Shown: positions 1 through 7,951 of the stretch, one piece after another
How positions within the stretch are numbered: the stretch's first letter is position 1
Layout of the letters: each line of letters begins with the position of its first letter
Source: Streptomyces aureus
GTDB lineage: Bacteria > Actinomycetota > Actinomycetes > Streptomycetales > Streptomycetaceae
Assembly (NCBI RefSeq): GCF_000725495.1
Contig: NZ_JNZD01000009.1
Coordinates: forward strand, 1 to 64,000
DNA: 64,000 nucleotides
Reading direction: 5' to 3'
Translations under genes and position numbers: made by a program
The notes under the pieces: model-generated
Databases searched by the model: none
What the model was told of the DNA's origin: nothing
The model's input: only the letters and a program-made list of their open reading frames with translations

Positions 1-2
1 CG

Positions 3-46
3 CTCCCCCGAGCTCTCGGCTTCGCTCGAGCAGGGGGCACCCCCAT
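3..46. repeat. GC-rich imperfect hairpin, likely interspersed Streptomyces repeat
   Basis: A C5 run and a G5 run flank CGAGC and GCTCG arms around a TCTCGGCTTC loop, giving an imperfect hairpin. I recall near-identical sequences (CTCCCCCGAGCTC..CTCGAGCAGGGGG) scattered between genes in many Streptomyces genomes; that is memory, not a search. It could act as a terminator for whatever lies left of the window. Confidence 0.5.
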
Positions 47-96
47 GACGCCGCCGGGCCGCCCTCCGGGCGACGACGCGAATTGTCAGACAGGCC

Positions 97-639
97 CTAA
101 CGCCGTCCGCGGCGCTTCAGCAGCAGGCGGGGCAGTGCCGCCGGGACCGGGCGGCGGGTCGTCGCGGGGCTCGGCAGCGGCGGTTCGGCGAGCGAGCCCT
201 CGGGCAGGGCGGCGGTCTCGCCCGTCGGCTCCAGGCGCACCACCCGGCACTCGCGCGCCCAGCGCTCCGGCATGGCCTCGCCGTCCGGGGCGTTCAGCCG
301 CTTGCCCTTCAGCTCCCCGACGGCCGCGTCCCACTCCGGGGTGCCCGCCGTGAGTTCCACGACCGTGGCGGACCAGGTGACGAGCCGTCCGCCCTTGTCC
401 TTGCTGCGTACGGTGACCACGGCGCTGCCCCCGTCGGCCAGCGCCGGCAGCGGCTGCTCGCCGGGCCCGTCGCCGACCAGGCACGCCGCGCCGTCGTGCC
501 ACACGTGCCACAGGGCACGGGTGGGCACGGCCCCGTCCGGGCCGGCGGGCGCGGGCGCCCCGGCGCCCCGCACCCAGATCAGCCCGGACTTCTTGGTGGC
601 CTCCTCGACGAGGGCCTGGTCGAGCAGCTCTTGCGTCAT
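97..639 (-). CDS. hypothetical protein, FMN-binding split-barrel-like
   Basis: A 180-residue protein of probable pyridoxamine-phosphate-oxidase-like (split barrel) type. The N-terminal half (WHVWHDGAACLVGDGPGEQ, TVRSKDKGGRLVTWSATV, then ELTAGTPEWDAAV) resembles the beta-barrel of small flavin- or F420-binding proteins, but no cofactor-binding residue can be assigned by eye. The last 40 residues are proline- and arginine-rich and end RLLLKRRGRR, so they are probably disordered. ATG at 639 is preferred over the in-frame GTG at 648; a GGGG run lies just upstream. Its neighbour corA is on the same strand about 25 bp upstream, so the two may be cotranscribed. The family assignment is tentative. 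Confidence 0.65.
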   Translation of the reverse strand: MTQELLDQALVEEATKKSGLIWVRGAGAPAPAGPDGAVPTRALWHVWHDGAACLVGDGPGEQPLPALADGGSAVVTVRSKDKGGRLVTWSATVVELTAGTPEWDAAVGELKGKRLNAPDGEAMPERWARECRVVRLEPTGETAALPEGSLAEPPLPSPATTRRPVPAALPRLLLKRRGRR

Positions 640-663
640 GGGCCCCACACTATCCAGCCCGCC

Positions 664-1776
664 CTACAGCCAGCCGTTGCGCTTCAGGATGCGGTGGATG
701 GACAGACACAGGCCGACCGTGATGCCCATGACCACCGGGTAGCCGTAGCGCGCGTGCAGTTCCGGCATGTACTTGAAGTTCATGCCGTACACACCGCAGA
801 CCATCGTCGGGACGGCGACGATCGCGGCCCAAGAGGTGATCTTGCGCATGTCCTCGTTCTGCGCCACGGAGGCCTGCGCGAGGTTGGCCTGGAGGATCGA
901 GTTGAGCAGTTCGTCGAAGCCGAGGACCTGCTCCTGCACGCGCGCGAGGTGGTCGGCGACGTCGCGGAAGTACTTCTGGATGTCGGGGTCGATCAGCCGC
1001 ATCGGGCGCTCGCTCAGCAGCTGCATGGGGCGCAGCAGTGGCGACACCGCCCGCTTGAACTCCAGGACCTCGCGCTTGAGCTGGTAGATCTGTCCGGCGT
1101 CGGTGCCGCGCGGGGTGCCGCCGCGGCCCGGCGAGAACACCTCGGTCTCGACCTCGTCGATGTCGTCCTGCACCGCGTCCACGACCGCGATGTAGCCGTC
1201 GACGACATGGTCGGCGATGGCGTGCAGCACCGCGGAGGGGCCCTTGGCGAGCAGCTCGGGGTCGTCCTGGAGGCGGTGCCGCAGCGCGCGCAGCGAACCC
1301 TGCCCGCCGTGCCGGACGGTGATGAAGAAGTCCCCGCCGGTGAAGCACATGACCTCGCCGGTCTCGACGATCTCGCTGGTCGCCGTCAGCCGGTCGTGCT
1401 CGATGTAGTGGATGGTCTTGAAGACGGTGAACAGGGAGTCGTCGTAGCGCTCCAGCTTGGGCCGCTGGTGGGCCTGGACGGCGTCCTCCACGGCCAGCGG
1501 GTGCAGCCCGAACTCGCGCGCGATACCGGCGAATTCGTCCTCGGTGGGCTCGTGCAGACCGATCCACACGAAGCCGCCGTCACGCCGCACCTGGCGCATC
1601 GCCTCCTGCGGCGTGAGCGGTGTGCGGGTGGCGACGCGGGCGCCGTCGCGGTAGACGGCGCAGTCGACCACGGCCGAGGGGGTGCCGGGGTCGCGGGTGG
1701 TGTCGTACGAGCCACTCTCCTTGCGCAGGGAGGGACGGGGGCGGACCGCGGCGCGCAGGTCACGGATCATCGACAT
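664..1776 (-). CDS. corA: CorA-family magnesium/cobalt transport protein
   Basis: A 370-residue divalent-cation channel of the CorA/MIT family, which forms membrane pentamers importing Mg2+ or Co2+. The signature GMN (VYGMNFKYMP) follows the first C-terminal transmembrane helix, and a second helix (YPVVMGITVGLCLSIH) ends in a basic tail. The N-terminal two thirds is the cytosolic funnel, with a long helical stretch (residues about 200-290) and a family-typical FVWIGLHEPTEDE segment. ATG at 1776 is chosen because AAGGAG lies 6 nt upstream; the open frame extends to 1869 without such a site. Length is normal for the family. The 3' neighbour on the same strand is 25 bp away. Confidence 0.9.
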   Translation of the reverse strand: MSMIRDLRAAVRPRPSLRKESGSYDTTRDPGTPSAVVDCAVYRDGARVATRTPLTPQEAMRQVRRDGGFVWIGLHEPTEDEFAGIAREFGLHPLAVEDAVQAHQRPKLERYDDSLFTVFKTIHYIEHDRLTATSEIVETGEVMCFTGGDFFITVRHGGQGSLRALRHRLQDDPELLAKGPSAVLHAIADHVVDGYIAVVDAVQDDIDEVETEVFSPGRGGTPRGTDAGQIYQLKREVLEFKRAVSPLLRPMQLLSERPMRLIDPDIQKYFRDVADHLARVQEQVLGFDELLNSILQANLAQASVAQNEDMRKITSWAAIVAVPTMVCGVYGMNFKYMPELHARYGYPVVMGITVGLCLSIHRILKRNGWL

Positions 1777-2393
1777 GGCAGGCTCCTTCTCGCGGGCGGA
1801 GGCGGCCGGGCGACGGTTGGAACTACCCGGAATGGGGACGTCCTGACTGCGGATGTTTGGCACGTCCACAAAGCGGGGAGCACCGCACCGTCGCGGTGGC
1901 AGCTTCGCTACTGATTCAGATCAGACAGATCAGGGGTTCAGATCGGACAGATCAGGCGGAAACGAAGCGCTCTTCCGTGGTGCACCGGGCAACGCTGACA
2001 CGTGTGCACACGATTGCGGGAGGCGACAGCCGGCAGGGCCGGGAAATCCCGAGGAACCAGCTGTGGACTCAGCGACCGGAAGAGCGGGTGGTACTGCACG
2101 ATCGACTTCGGTCCATTGCAGCCCCACCTCCTCCGGTCGGTCCCCCGTGAGGGACGATCCATCCCCCGTGGGGGAGTCCGGCTCCCTCCGAAGGGGAGTC
2201 GGATCAGTCTCAGTGCGCCGGAGCAGGGGAGCAACTCCCGCAGTGCCAAGAGGGCCTGGGGGCCCTCGGTCATGCACTGCTCCGACCAGCGGCCAAGAGT
2301 ATCAGCGCACCGATACGTCAACCCCCCGCTTTGCGCGTTGTTGACCGGGGTCCGGTGCGTCCTGGCGTAATTGACGCGGCCTATGCTCGCTCC
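1777..2393. other. 617-bp non-coding divergent region
   Basis: No convincing gene. It holds a 22-bp tandem repeat close to corA, C/G-rich hairpins around 2141-2210, and an inverted pair GTCAAC (2317-2322) and GTTGAC (2340-2345) just before the next gene. It must contain the corA promoter and the promoter of the rightward gene. Confidence 0.6.
1915..1959. repeat. 22-bp direct repeat, two copies
   Basis: TTCAGATCRGACAGATCAGG occurs twice in tandem (1915-1936 and 1937-1958) with one A/G difference, about 140 bp upstream of the corA start. Each copy contains two GATCNGA half-sites. It may be an operator for corA; the regulator is unknown. Confidence 0.6.
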
Positions 2394-2978
2394 ATGGCTG
2401 ATGTTCTTCCTCTGGTCGAGGCCCGTTTGCGCTCCGCGCTGGGCGAACCCGACGCCCGGGCCGCGGTCACCTTCCTGGGCACCGACCGTATCGAGGTGCT
2501 CCGTTTCACCGAGGGCGACATCGTGCGGTACGCCACGCTCGGCATGTCCCTCCAGCCGATGGCCGACCCCACCGCCGTCCTCGCCGATCCGGTGAAGGGC
2601 CCGCGCGCCGAGCTGGTCCTCTCCGTGCGGCCGGCCGGGGCCGACACCGACAAGGTGCTCCGCCCGCTGGCCGTGCTCGCCGCCTCGCCCCAGGTCGAGG
2701 GTCTGGTCGTGGCCCCCGGAGCCTCGCTCGACGTGGGCGAACCCCTGTGGCCCGGCGCGCCGTTCACCTCCGTCCTGGTCGCCGAGTCCGGCGGTCTGGT
2801 GGAGGACCTGGAGCTGGACGCCCCCGCCGATCCGGTGCGGTTCCTGCCGCTGCTGCCCATGACGCCCAACGAGGCCGCGTGGAAGCGGGTCCACGGCGCC
2901 GGAGCCCTCCAGGAACGCTGGCTGAACGGTGGAACGGACCTGCGCGATCCGCTGCGCAGGTCCGTCTCGCTGGACTGA
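2394..2978 (+). CDS. suppressor-of-fused (SUFU) domain protein
   Basis: A 194-residue cytosolic protein of the SUFU-like family common in bacteria, where it is often linked to immunity or toxin-associated domains; no molecular function is established for the single-domain actinobacterial form. The segments DRIEVLRFTEGDIVRYATLG, GPRAELVLSVR and ADPVRFLPLLPMTPNEAAW fit the fold. ATG at 2394 is preferred over the upstream in-frame start at 2331: there is no ribosome site, but TATGCT lies 6 nt before it, fitting a leaderless message. It converges with the MFS gene 49 bp away. Confidence 0.75.
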   Translation: MADVLPLVEARLRSALGEPDARAAVTFLGTDRIEVLRFTEGDIVRYATLGMSLQPMADPTAVLADPVKGPRAELVLSVRPAGADTDKVLRPLAVLAASPQVEGLVVAPGASLDVGEPLWPGAPFTSVLVAESGGLVEDLELDAPADPVRFLPLLPMTPNEAAWKRVHGAGALQERWLNGGTDLRDPLRRSVSLD

Positions 2979-3027
2979 CCGTCCCGGAGCCCGGTCTGGC
3001 GGTGTGCCACATCGGGTTCCCCGGAGG

Positions 3028-4281
3028 TCAGTTGGCGAAGACCGTGACGCCGTCCTCGACGGCGTGGACCGGTTCCAGTTCCCCGGCCTTCGCGGTGAGC
3101 GCGTCGCGTCGGGCGTAGACCACCGCCGCGCCGAGCAGCGCGGTCACCGTGGCGACCACGAACGGCATCCGGGCGTCGGTCCACTCCTCGATCTTCGGGG
3201 CGAAGTAGGGCGCTGCCGCCGCGGCGAACCAGCGCACGAAGTTGTAGCCCGCGCTCGCCACGGGGCGCGGGGCGTCGGAGACCCCGAGGGCCAGCTCCGT
3301 GTAGACGGTGTTGTTCACGCCGATGAAGGCGCCGGACAGGACCGTGCACACGACGGCGGTGGTGTGGTCGCCGTACCCGAGGACGAGCACGTCGGCGGCG
3401 AGCAGCACCAGGGAGCCGCCCAGCACCTTCAGCGAGCCGAACCGGGCCTGGAGCCGGGGTGCCACGACCACCGAGAAGACCGCCAGCAGCAGACCCCAGC
3501 AGAAGAACACCGCGCCGGACCGGTAGGGCGTCATGTTCAGCACGAACGGCGTGAAGGCCAGCACGGTGAAGAACGTGTAGTTGTAGAAGAACGCGGAGGC
3601 GGCGGCGGAGGCGAGGCCGCCGTGGCCGAGGGCGCGCAGCGGGTCGAGCAGCGAGGTCCGGCGGGCCGGCTTCGGCTGCTCCTTGAGGAACACCGTGATG
3701 CACAGGAAGCCGACCGCCATCAGGAACGCGGTGCCGAAGAACGGGTAGCGCCAGCTGGCGTTGCCGAGCAGGGCTCCCACCAGCGGACCGCAGGCCATGC
3801 CGAGGCCCAGCGCGGACTCGTACAGCAGGATCGCCGCCGCGCTGCCGCCGGCCGCCGCGCCGACGATGACGGCGAGGGCGGTGGAGACGAACAGGGCGTT
3901 GCCGAGTCCCCAGCCGGCCCGGAAGCCGACGAGTTCGGCGACCGACCCCGAGGTGCCGGCGAGGCCCGCGAAGACCACGACGAGGGCGAGGCCGAGCAGC
4001 AGGGTCCTGCGGCCCCCGATCCGGCTGGAGACGAACCCGGTCAGCAGCATCGCGACGGCCGTGATCAGGAAGTACGAGGTGAAGAGCAGGGACACCTGGC
4101 CGGGGGTGGCGTCGAGGCCCCGGGCGATGGACGGCAGGATCGGGTCGACGAGTCCGATGCCCATGAAGGCGACGACGGACGCGCCGGCGGTCGCCCAGAC
4201 GGCCCTCGGCTGACGCAGGACGCCACCCGCGCCGGCGTCGAACGTGTCGCCCTCCGCGGGGCCTTCCGTGCTGTTGATCAT
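3028..4281 (-). CDS. MFS transporter, DHA-type drug exporter
   Basis: A 417-residue major facilitator protein with about 12 hydrophobic segments. Helix 1 begins near residue 30 (AVWATAGASVVAFMGIGLVDPILPSIARGL). The loop after helix 2 carries SSRIGGRRTLLLG, the MFS motif A, and later segments such as LGNALFVSTALAVIVGA fit the 12-helix drug:H+ antiporter group. Substrate cannot be told from sequence. Start at ATG 4281 with AAGGAGCGGGC upstream; the open frame continues to 4878 but is antisense to the next gene there. An AT-rich promoter and palindromic site lie directly upstream, suggesting inducible control. The matching regulator gene is not adjacent. Confidence 0.88.
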   Translation of the reverse strand: MINSTEGPAEGDTFDAGAGGVLRQPRAVWATAGASVVAFMGIGLVDPILPSIARGLDATPGQVSLLFTSYFLITAVAMLLTGFVSSRIGGRRTLLLGLALVVVFAGLAGTSGSVAELVGFRAGWGLGNALFVSTALAVIVGAAAGGSAAAILLYESALGLGMACGPLVGALLGNASWRYPFFGTAFLMAVGFLCITVFLKEQPKPARRTSLLDPLRALGHGGLASAAASAFFYNYTFFTVLAFTPFVLNMTPYRSGAVFFCWGLLLAVFSVVVAPRLQARFGSLKVLGGSLVLLAADVLVLGYGDHTTAVVCTVLSGAFIGVNNTVYTELALGVSDAPRPVASAGYNFVRWFAAAAAPYFAPKIEEWTDARMPFVVATVTALLGAAVVYARRDALTAKAGELEPVHAVEDGVTVFAN

Positions 4282-4318
4282 GCCCGCTCCTTCGCTGTGC
4301 GCCGACTGGATCGTTGCT

Positions 4319-4366
4319 GTATACACACAATAAGTTAGATGGACTAATAAATGCAAGCTACATCTA
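4319..4366 (-). promoter_or_regulatory. AT-rich promoter and candidate operator for the MFS gene
   Basis: On the minus strand, TTGCAT (4356-4351) is followed after 18 bp by TATTGT, a good vegetative-type promoter. An inverted pair TAGATG/CATCTA (4336-4341 and 4361-4366) brackets the -35 region, and a GTATAC palindrome sits at 4319-4324. This is the most AT-rich spot in the first 15 kb. It suits a MarR- or TetR-type repressor of an efflux gene (inference). Confidence 0.55.
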
Positions 4367-4444
4367 GTTTTCGGGTCCCCGGGCTCGCTCCGGACGGGTG
4401 ATCGTCCTTGACGTGGGCAGGGACGGGGAGGACCGTTGGGCCCT

Positions 4445-5086
4445 ATGAGGGGCGAACCCAGTTGCCCGAAGTGTGGTGGCCGGGTCAGGGCTCCCGGCCT
4501 CTTTGCCGACTCCTGGCAGTGCGATGTGCATGGCACGGTGCATCCACTGCAGCCCGTGATCCCGCCCAGCGTCGAGGCCCTCGGTGTGGTCGTGCACCGC
4601 GCCCGGGTCCCGGTGTGGATGCCGTGGCCGCTGCCGGTCGGCTGGCTGTTCACCGGAGCGGCGTTCGCGGGGGACGACCGCAGCGGGGGCAGGGCCACCG
4701 CCATCGCCTGCTCGGGGCCCGGACCGCTGGGCGGCATGGGTGAGCTGATCCTCGTCGCCGAGGAGCTGGGCGTCGGCCTCGGTGCACGGTACGCGGGTAT
4801 GGACGGGCCCGATCCCGGCCCCTCCATGAACGTCGAGAAACCGCCCCAGGCGAAGGTCCTCGCGGCGGGCCGCCCCACCCCGCTCTGGCACGTCTCCGGT
4901 TCCCCGGACGACCGTGCCGTCTTCGCGGGCGAGGCGCTGGGGCTGTGGCTGTGGGCCGTCGTCTGGCCCGAGCAGACCGGACTGCTGATGTACGACGAAC
5001 TGGTCCTGACGGACCTGCGGGACGCGGGCGCGGAGGTCGACCTCCTGCCGTGCGGGGCGCTGTCACCGCGGATTCTGGAGCCTTAG
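4445..5086 (+). CDS. DUF6758-type zinc-ribbon protein
   Basis: A 213-residue actinobacterial protein of unknown role. The N-terminus carries CPKCGG, then SWQCDVHG, which looks like a CxxC...CxxH zinc site. The rest is a mixed alpha/beta domain rich in Trp and Pro (VPVWMPWPLPVGWLFTG, LWLWAVVWPEQTG). An in-frame TTG at 4436 sits closer to the GGGGAGG site (4425-4431, 4 nt away) than ATG 4445 (13 nt away), so the start is uncertain by three residues. It precedes the PHP phosphoesterase gene on the same strand after a 302-bp gap. The association is recurrent in Streptomyces to my memory. Function unknown. Confidence 0.8.
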   Translation: MRGEPSCPKCGGRVRAPGLFADSWQCDVHGTVHPLQPVIPPSVEALGVVVHRARVPVWMPWPLPVGWLFTGAAFAGDDRSGGRATAIACSGPGPLGGMGELILVAEELGVGLGARYAGMDGPDPGPSMNVEKPPQAKVLAAGRPTPLWHVSGSPDDRAVFAGEALGLWLWAVVWPEQTGLLMYDELVLTDLRDAGAEVDLLPCGALSPRILEP

Positions 5087-5388
5087 GGCGCGTCGCGGGT
5101 GGTCTGCTCCGGCCCCCGGCCCGGTGCTCCGTTCCCGGTCCCCGATCCGGGCCGGGTCATGGCGCCCGCGCGCCGCAAGTGATCCGGGGGGTCCGATCCG
5201 CGCCCGGACGGCTGTCCGGGCCGTGGCGGACTGCGCAATGCCGGCCCGCGGCGCACCAGGCCGCCTCCGCCCGTTCGCGCCGGGGGAGTGTAGGGGGTGC
5301 TCCCCTGGTGCGGGTGTGACATCCGGAGTGTCGACTCCCGGTATCCTTGAGCGTCCCGTCCGCTCCCTCACCGCCTGGAGTCCGCGTA
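5087..5388 (+). other. 302-bp non-coding gap
   Basis: No gene seen. A GGGGAG/CTCCCC hairpin lies near 5282-5306, upstream of the PHP gene. No promoter could be assigned. Confidence 0.5.
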
Positions 5389-6246
5389 GTGCGCATCGAC
5401 CTGCACGCCCACTCCACCGCGTCCGACGGTACGGACACCCCGGCGGAGCTGGTGCGCAACGCGGCGGCCGCCGGTCTGGACGTCGTGGCGCTGACCGACC
5501 ACGACACTACGCGCGGGTACGCCGAGGCGATCGCCGCACTGCCCGAGGGGCTCACCCTCGTCACCGGCGCGGAACTCTCCTGCCGGATCGACGGCATCAG
5601 CATGCACATGCTGGCCTACCTCTTCGACCCCGAGGACCCCGCCCTGCTCGCCGAGCGCGAACTGGTGCGGGACGACCGGGTGCCGCGGGCCCAGGGCATG
5701 ATCGCCAGGCTCCAGGACCTCGGTGTGCCGATCACCTGGGAGCAGGTGGCGCGCATCGCGGGCGACGGCTCGGTCGGACGCCCGCACGTCGCCTCCGCGC
5801 TGGTCGAACTGGGCGTGGTCGGCAGTGTCTCCGACGCCTTCACCGAGCAGTGGCTCGCCGACGGGGGCCGCGCCTACGTCCCCAAGCACGAGACCGACCC
5901 GTTCGAGGCCATCCGGCTGGTCAAGGGGGCCGGAGGCGTCACCGTCTTCGCCCACCCGGCCGCCGCCAAGCGGGGTCGCACCGTGCCGGAGTCGGTGATC
6001 GCGGAGCTGGCCTCGGCCGGCCTCGACGGCATCGAGGTCGACCACATGGACCACGAACCGGCCACCCGGGCGCGGCTGCGCGGTCTGGCCGCCGAACTGG
6101 GCCTGCTGGCCACGGGTTCGTCCGACTACCACGGCAGCCGCAAGACCTGTGTGCTCGGGGAGTTCACGACCGACCCCGAGGTCTACGGGGAGATCACCCG
6201 CCGCGCCACCGGGGCGTTCCCGGTACCGGGCGCGGGCGGAGCCTGA
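5389..6246 (+). CDS. PHP-domain phosphoesterase (TrpH/YciV-like)
   Basis: A 285-residue metal-dependent phosphoesterase of the PHP superfamily. The nearest characterised relatives are the TrpH/YciV group, which hydrolyse 3',5'-nucleoside bisphosphates or trim RNA 5' ends. Visible metal ligands are DLHAHS at residues 4-9, TDHD at 36-39, GAELS, FAHPA and a terminal SSDYHG; together these complete the trinuclear site. GTG at 5389 has GGAG 8 nt upstream, so the longer frame from 5347 is not used. Length matches the family. Substrate is inferred from the family only. Confidence 0.88.
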   Translation: MRIDLHAHSTASDGTDTPAELVRNAAAAGLDVVALTDHDTTRGYAEAIAALPEGLTLVTGAELSCRIDGISMHMLAYLFDPEDPALLAERELVRDDRVPRAQGMIARLQDLGVPITWEQVARIAGDGSVGRPHVASALVELGVVGSVSDAFTEQWLADGGRAYVPKHETDPFEAIRLVKGAGGVTVFAHPAAAKRGRTVPESVIAELASAGLDGIEVDHMDHEPATRARLRGLAAELGLLATGSSDYHGSRKTCVLGEFTTDPEVYGEITRRATGAFPVPGAGGA

Positions 6247-6757
6247 ATCCCCGGACGTCCACCACACCGACGGCTCCGGCCGGTCCGGTGACGGAGGGCG
6301 CGTGCCCGCCGTCGCCCCGACCGCCCGGTGCGGTCGAGGCCGGTGCATGAGGCCCGTACGAACCGATCCGGTGCCGTGGGCCCCCTCGACTCGACTCCTC
6401 CCGCCCGCCCCGATTCCCGGGGTGGGGGAGGTGTTTGGTGCCGGGCGGGCCGCCTGTCGGCGCCGGGGCGGGGTCCGCGAGCCCCGGGCCGTGTCCCCGC
6501 GGTGCGTGCCTCCTGCCGTACGACGGACCCGCCGTACGACTGGCCTGAGTCGGGTGGGCCTGCCTACGACGGACCCGTGCCGTCCGCGGCGCCCGTCCTG
6601 CGCCGACGTCCCGCCGGAACCACGTCCACCGGCCCTGTTCCCGGGCACCCGGCCCCGCCGGCCGTGCCCCCCGTTCCCCCTGCGGGACGGCCGCCCGAAA
6701 CGGCGGCCGGACGACCCGCCCATCCTGTCCCACCACCTCGCAAGGCTCTTCACCAGC
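6247..6757. other. 511-bp non-coding gap
   Basis: No supported gene. It is very GC-rich and contains a repeated GTACGACGGACCCG motif (around 6515-6570) with inverted GTACG elements. Nothing else could be assigned. Confidence 0.5.
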
Positions 6758-7363
6758 ATGTTCGACGTCGCCGTCTTCGGCTCCCTGTTCCTCACGCTCT
6801 TCGTCATCATGGATCCCCCCGGGATCACCCCGATCTTCCTGGCGCTCACCGCGGGCCGCCCCGCCCGGGTGCAGCGGCGGATGGCCGTCCAGGCGGTCTG
6901 CGTCGCCGGCGGCGTCATCACCGTCTTCGGGCTCCTCGGGCACCAGATCCTCGACTACCTGCACGTCTCCGTGCCCGCGCTGATGATCGCGGGCGGACTG
7001 CTGCTCCTGCTCATCGCCCTGGACCTGCTCACCGGCAAGACCGACGAGCCGAAGCAGACCAAGGACGTCAACGTCGCCCTCGTCCCCCTGGGGATGCCGC
7101 TGCTCGCCGGGCCCGGCGCGATCGTCTCGGTGATCCTCGCGGTGCAGAAGGCCGACACGGTCGCCACCCAGGTCTCCGTGTGGACCGCGATCCTCGCGAT
7201 CCACGTGGTGCTGTGGGTCGTGATGCGCTACTCGCTGCTGATCATCCGCGTCATCAAGGACGGGGGAGTGGTCCTGGTGACCCGGCTCGCCGGCATGATG
7301 CTCTCCGCCATCGCGGTGCAGCAGATCATCAACGGCGTCACCCAGGTGATCCACGGGAGCTGA
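6758..7363 (+). CDS. MarC-family integral membrane protein
   Basis: A 201-residue, six-helix inner-membrane protein of the MarC (UPF0056) family. E. coli MarC was once linked to multiple antibiotic resistance, but that role was withdrawn and the function is unknown. The N-terminal helix with VIMDPPGITPIFLALT and the central GMPLLAGPGAIVSVIL are family hallmarks. ATG 6758 matches the family N-terminus (MFDVAVFGSLFLTLF); the ribosome site is weak (AAGG). A strong bidirectional terminator follows. Confidence 0.88.
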   Translation: MFDVAVFGSLFLTLFVIMDPPGITPIFLALTAGRPARVQRRMAVQAVCVAGGVITVFGLLGHQILDYLHVSVPALMIAGGLLLLLIALDLLTGKTDEPKQTKDVNVALVPLGMPLLAGPGAIVSVILAVQKADTVATQVSVWTAILAIHVVLWVVMRYSLLIIRVIKDGGVVLVTRLAGMMLSAIAVQQIINGVTQVIHGS

Positions 7364-7425
7364 CGGGCTTCCCGGGACGGACGGAGTCCGGCACGGCGGG
7401 CCCCGGCGACGGTGCCGGACACACA

Positions 7426-7462
7426 CAGAGCCCCGCACGGCATCGCGCCGTGCGGGGCTCTG
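7426..7462. terminator. bidirectional intrinsic terminator
   Basis: A perfect 16-bp stem (CAGAGCCCCGCACGGC with its complement) and a 5-nt loop ATCGC. It lies between the convergent marC-like gene and the 50-codon gene and serves both. Confidence 0.85.
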
Positions 7463-7568
7463 AAGTCTGATCAGCGTGAAGCTGCGTCAAGTCGTGCTGT
7501 CCGCGACGGGTTCGTCCGGTGAGGAGCCTTCGGTGCGTCCTCGTTCCGTGCTGCGGACCGTCGTCGTG

Positions 7569-7721
7569 TTAGGAAGCGGTGGTGTCGGCCGGGCGGATCC
7601 ACAGGCGCTGCCCGATGGCGGCTGCCTGCTGAACGATCCGGTTGACGGAGGCGGCGTCCACGACAGTGCTGTCCACGGGCGTGCCGTCGACATCGTCGAG
7701 TCGCAGGATTTCGAAGCGCAT
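7569..7721 (-). CDS. conserved-looking 50-residue small protein
   Basis: A short open frame encoding MRFEILRLDDVDGTPVDS and ending GQRLWIRPADTTAS. ATG 7721 is preceded by AAGGGAG at good spacing, codon third positions are nearly all G/C, and a long untranslated leader with a hairpin precedes it, all typical of a real gene. There is no signal peptide or membrane helix. The middle (VVDAASVNRIVQQAAAIGQR) should form one amphipathic helix. I recall similar small proteins in other streptomycetes but know no function. An in-frame ATG eight codons upstream abuts AGGAGG and is less likely. Confidence 0.75.
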   Translation of the reverse strand: MRFEILRLDDVDGTPVDSTVVDAASVNRIVQQAAAIGQRLWIRPADTTAS

Positions 7722-7776
7722 GGGCTTCTCCCTTCGTCTGGTCATCCTCCTGAGGAGAACTACTCAATGTGTGTGA

Positions 7777-7803
7777 TGAGCGAGGCAACGGTGCCCTCGC
7801 TCA
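7777..7803 (-). promoter_or_regulatory. hairpin in the leader of the 50-residue gene
   Basis: TGAGCGAGG (7777-7785) pairs with CCTCGCTCA (7795-7803) around a 9-nt loop, 56 bp upstream of the small gene. A second self-complementary element CTCCTGAGGAG lies at about 7747-7757. TTGACT (about 7815-7810) is a plausible -35 box. The stretch 7830-7880 is unusually AT-rich and probably holds the divergent promoters for this gene and the NYN gene. Confidence 0.45.
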
Positions 7804-7951
7804 CGTAGGGAGTCAACGGGATGCGTGTTACAAACATTCCCTACGCTAAGGAAATTTTTCGAGAACCTAATTACCGGCGGGTAGCCCGCGTGGCGGAGAC
7901 TGAACGGCGCCGGTTGTGTTCGCAGCGTGACCGCCGGGACAATGGGACGCG

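Noticed and set aside
1938..2894. A 318-codon minus-strand frame
   Set aside because: It runs antisense through the SUFU gene and the non-coding region with no motif or start site.
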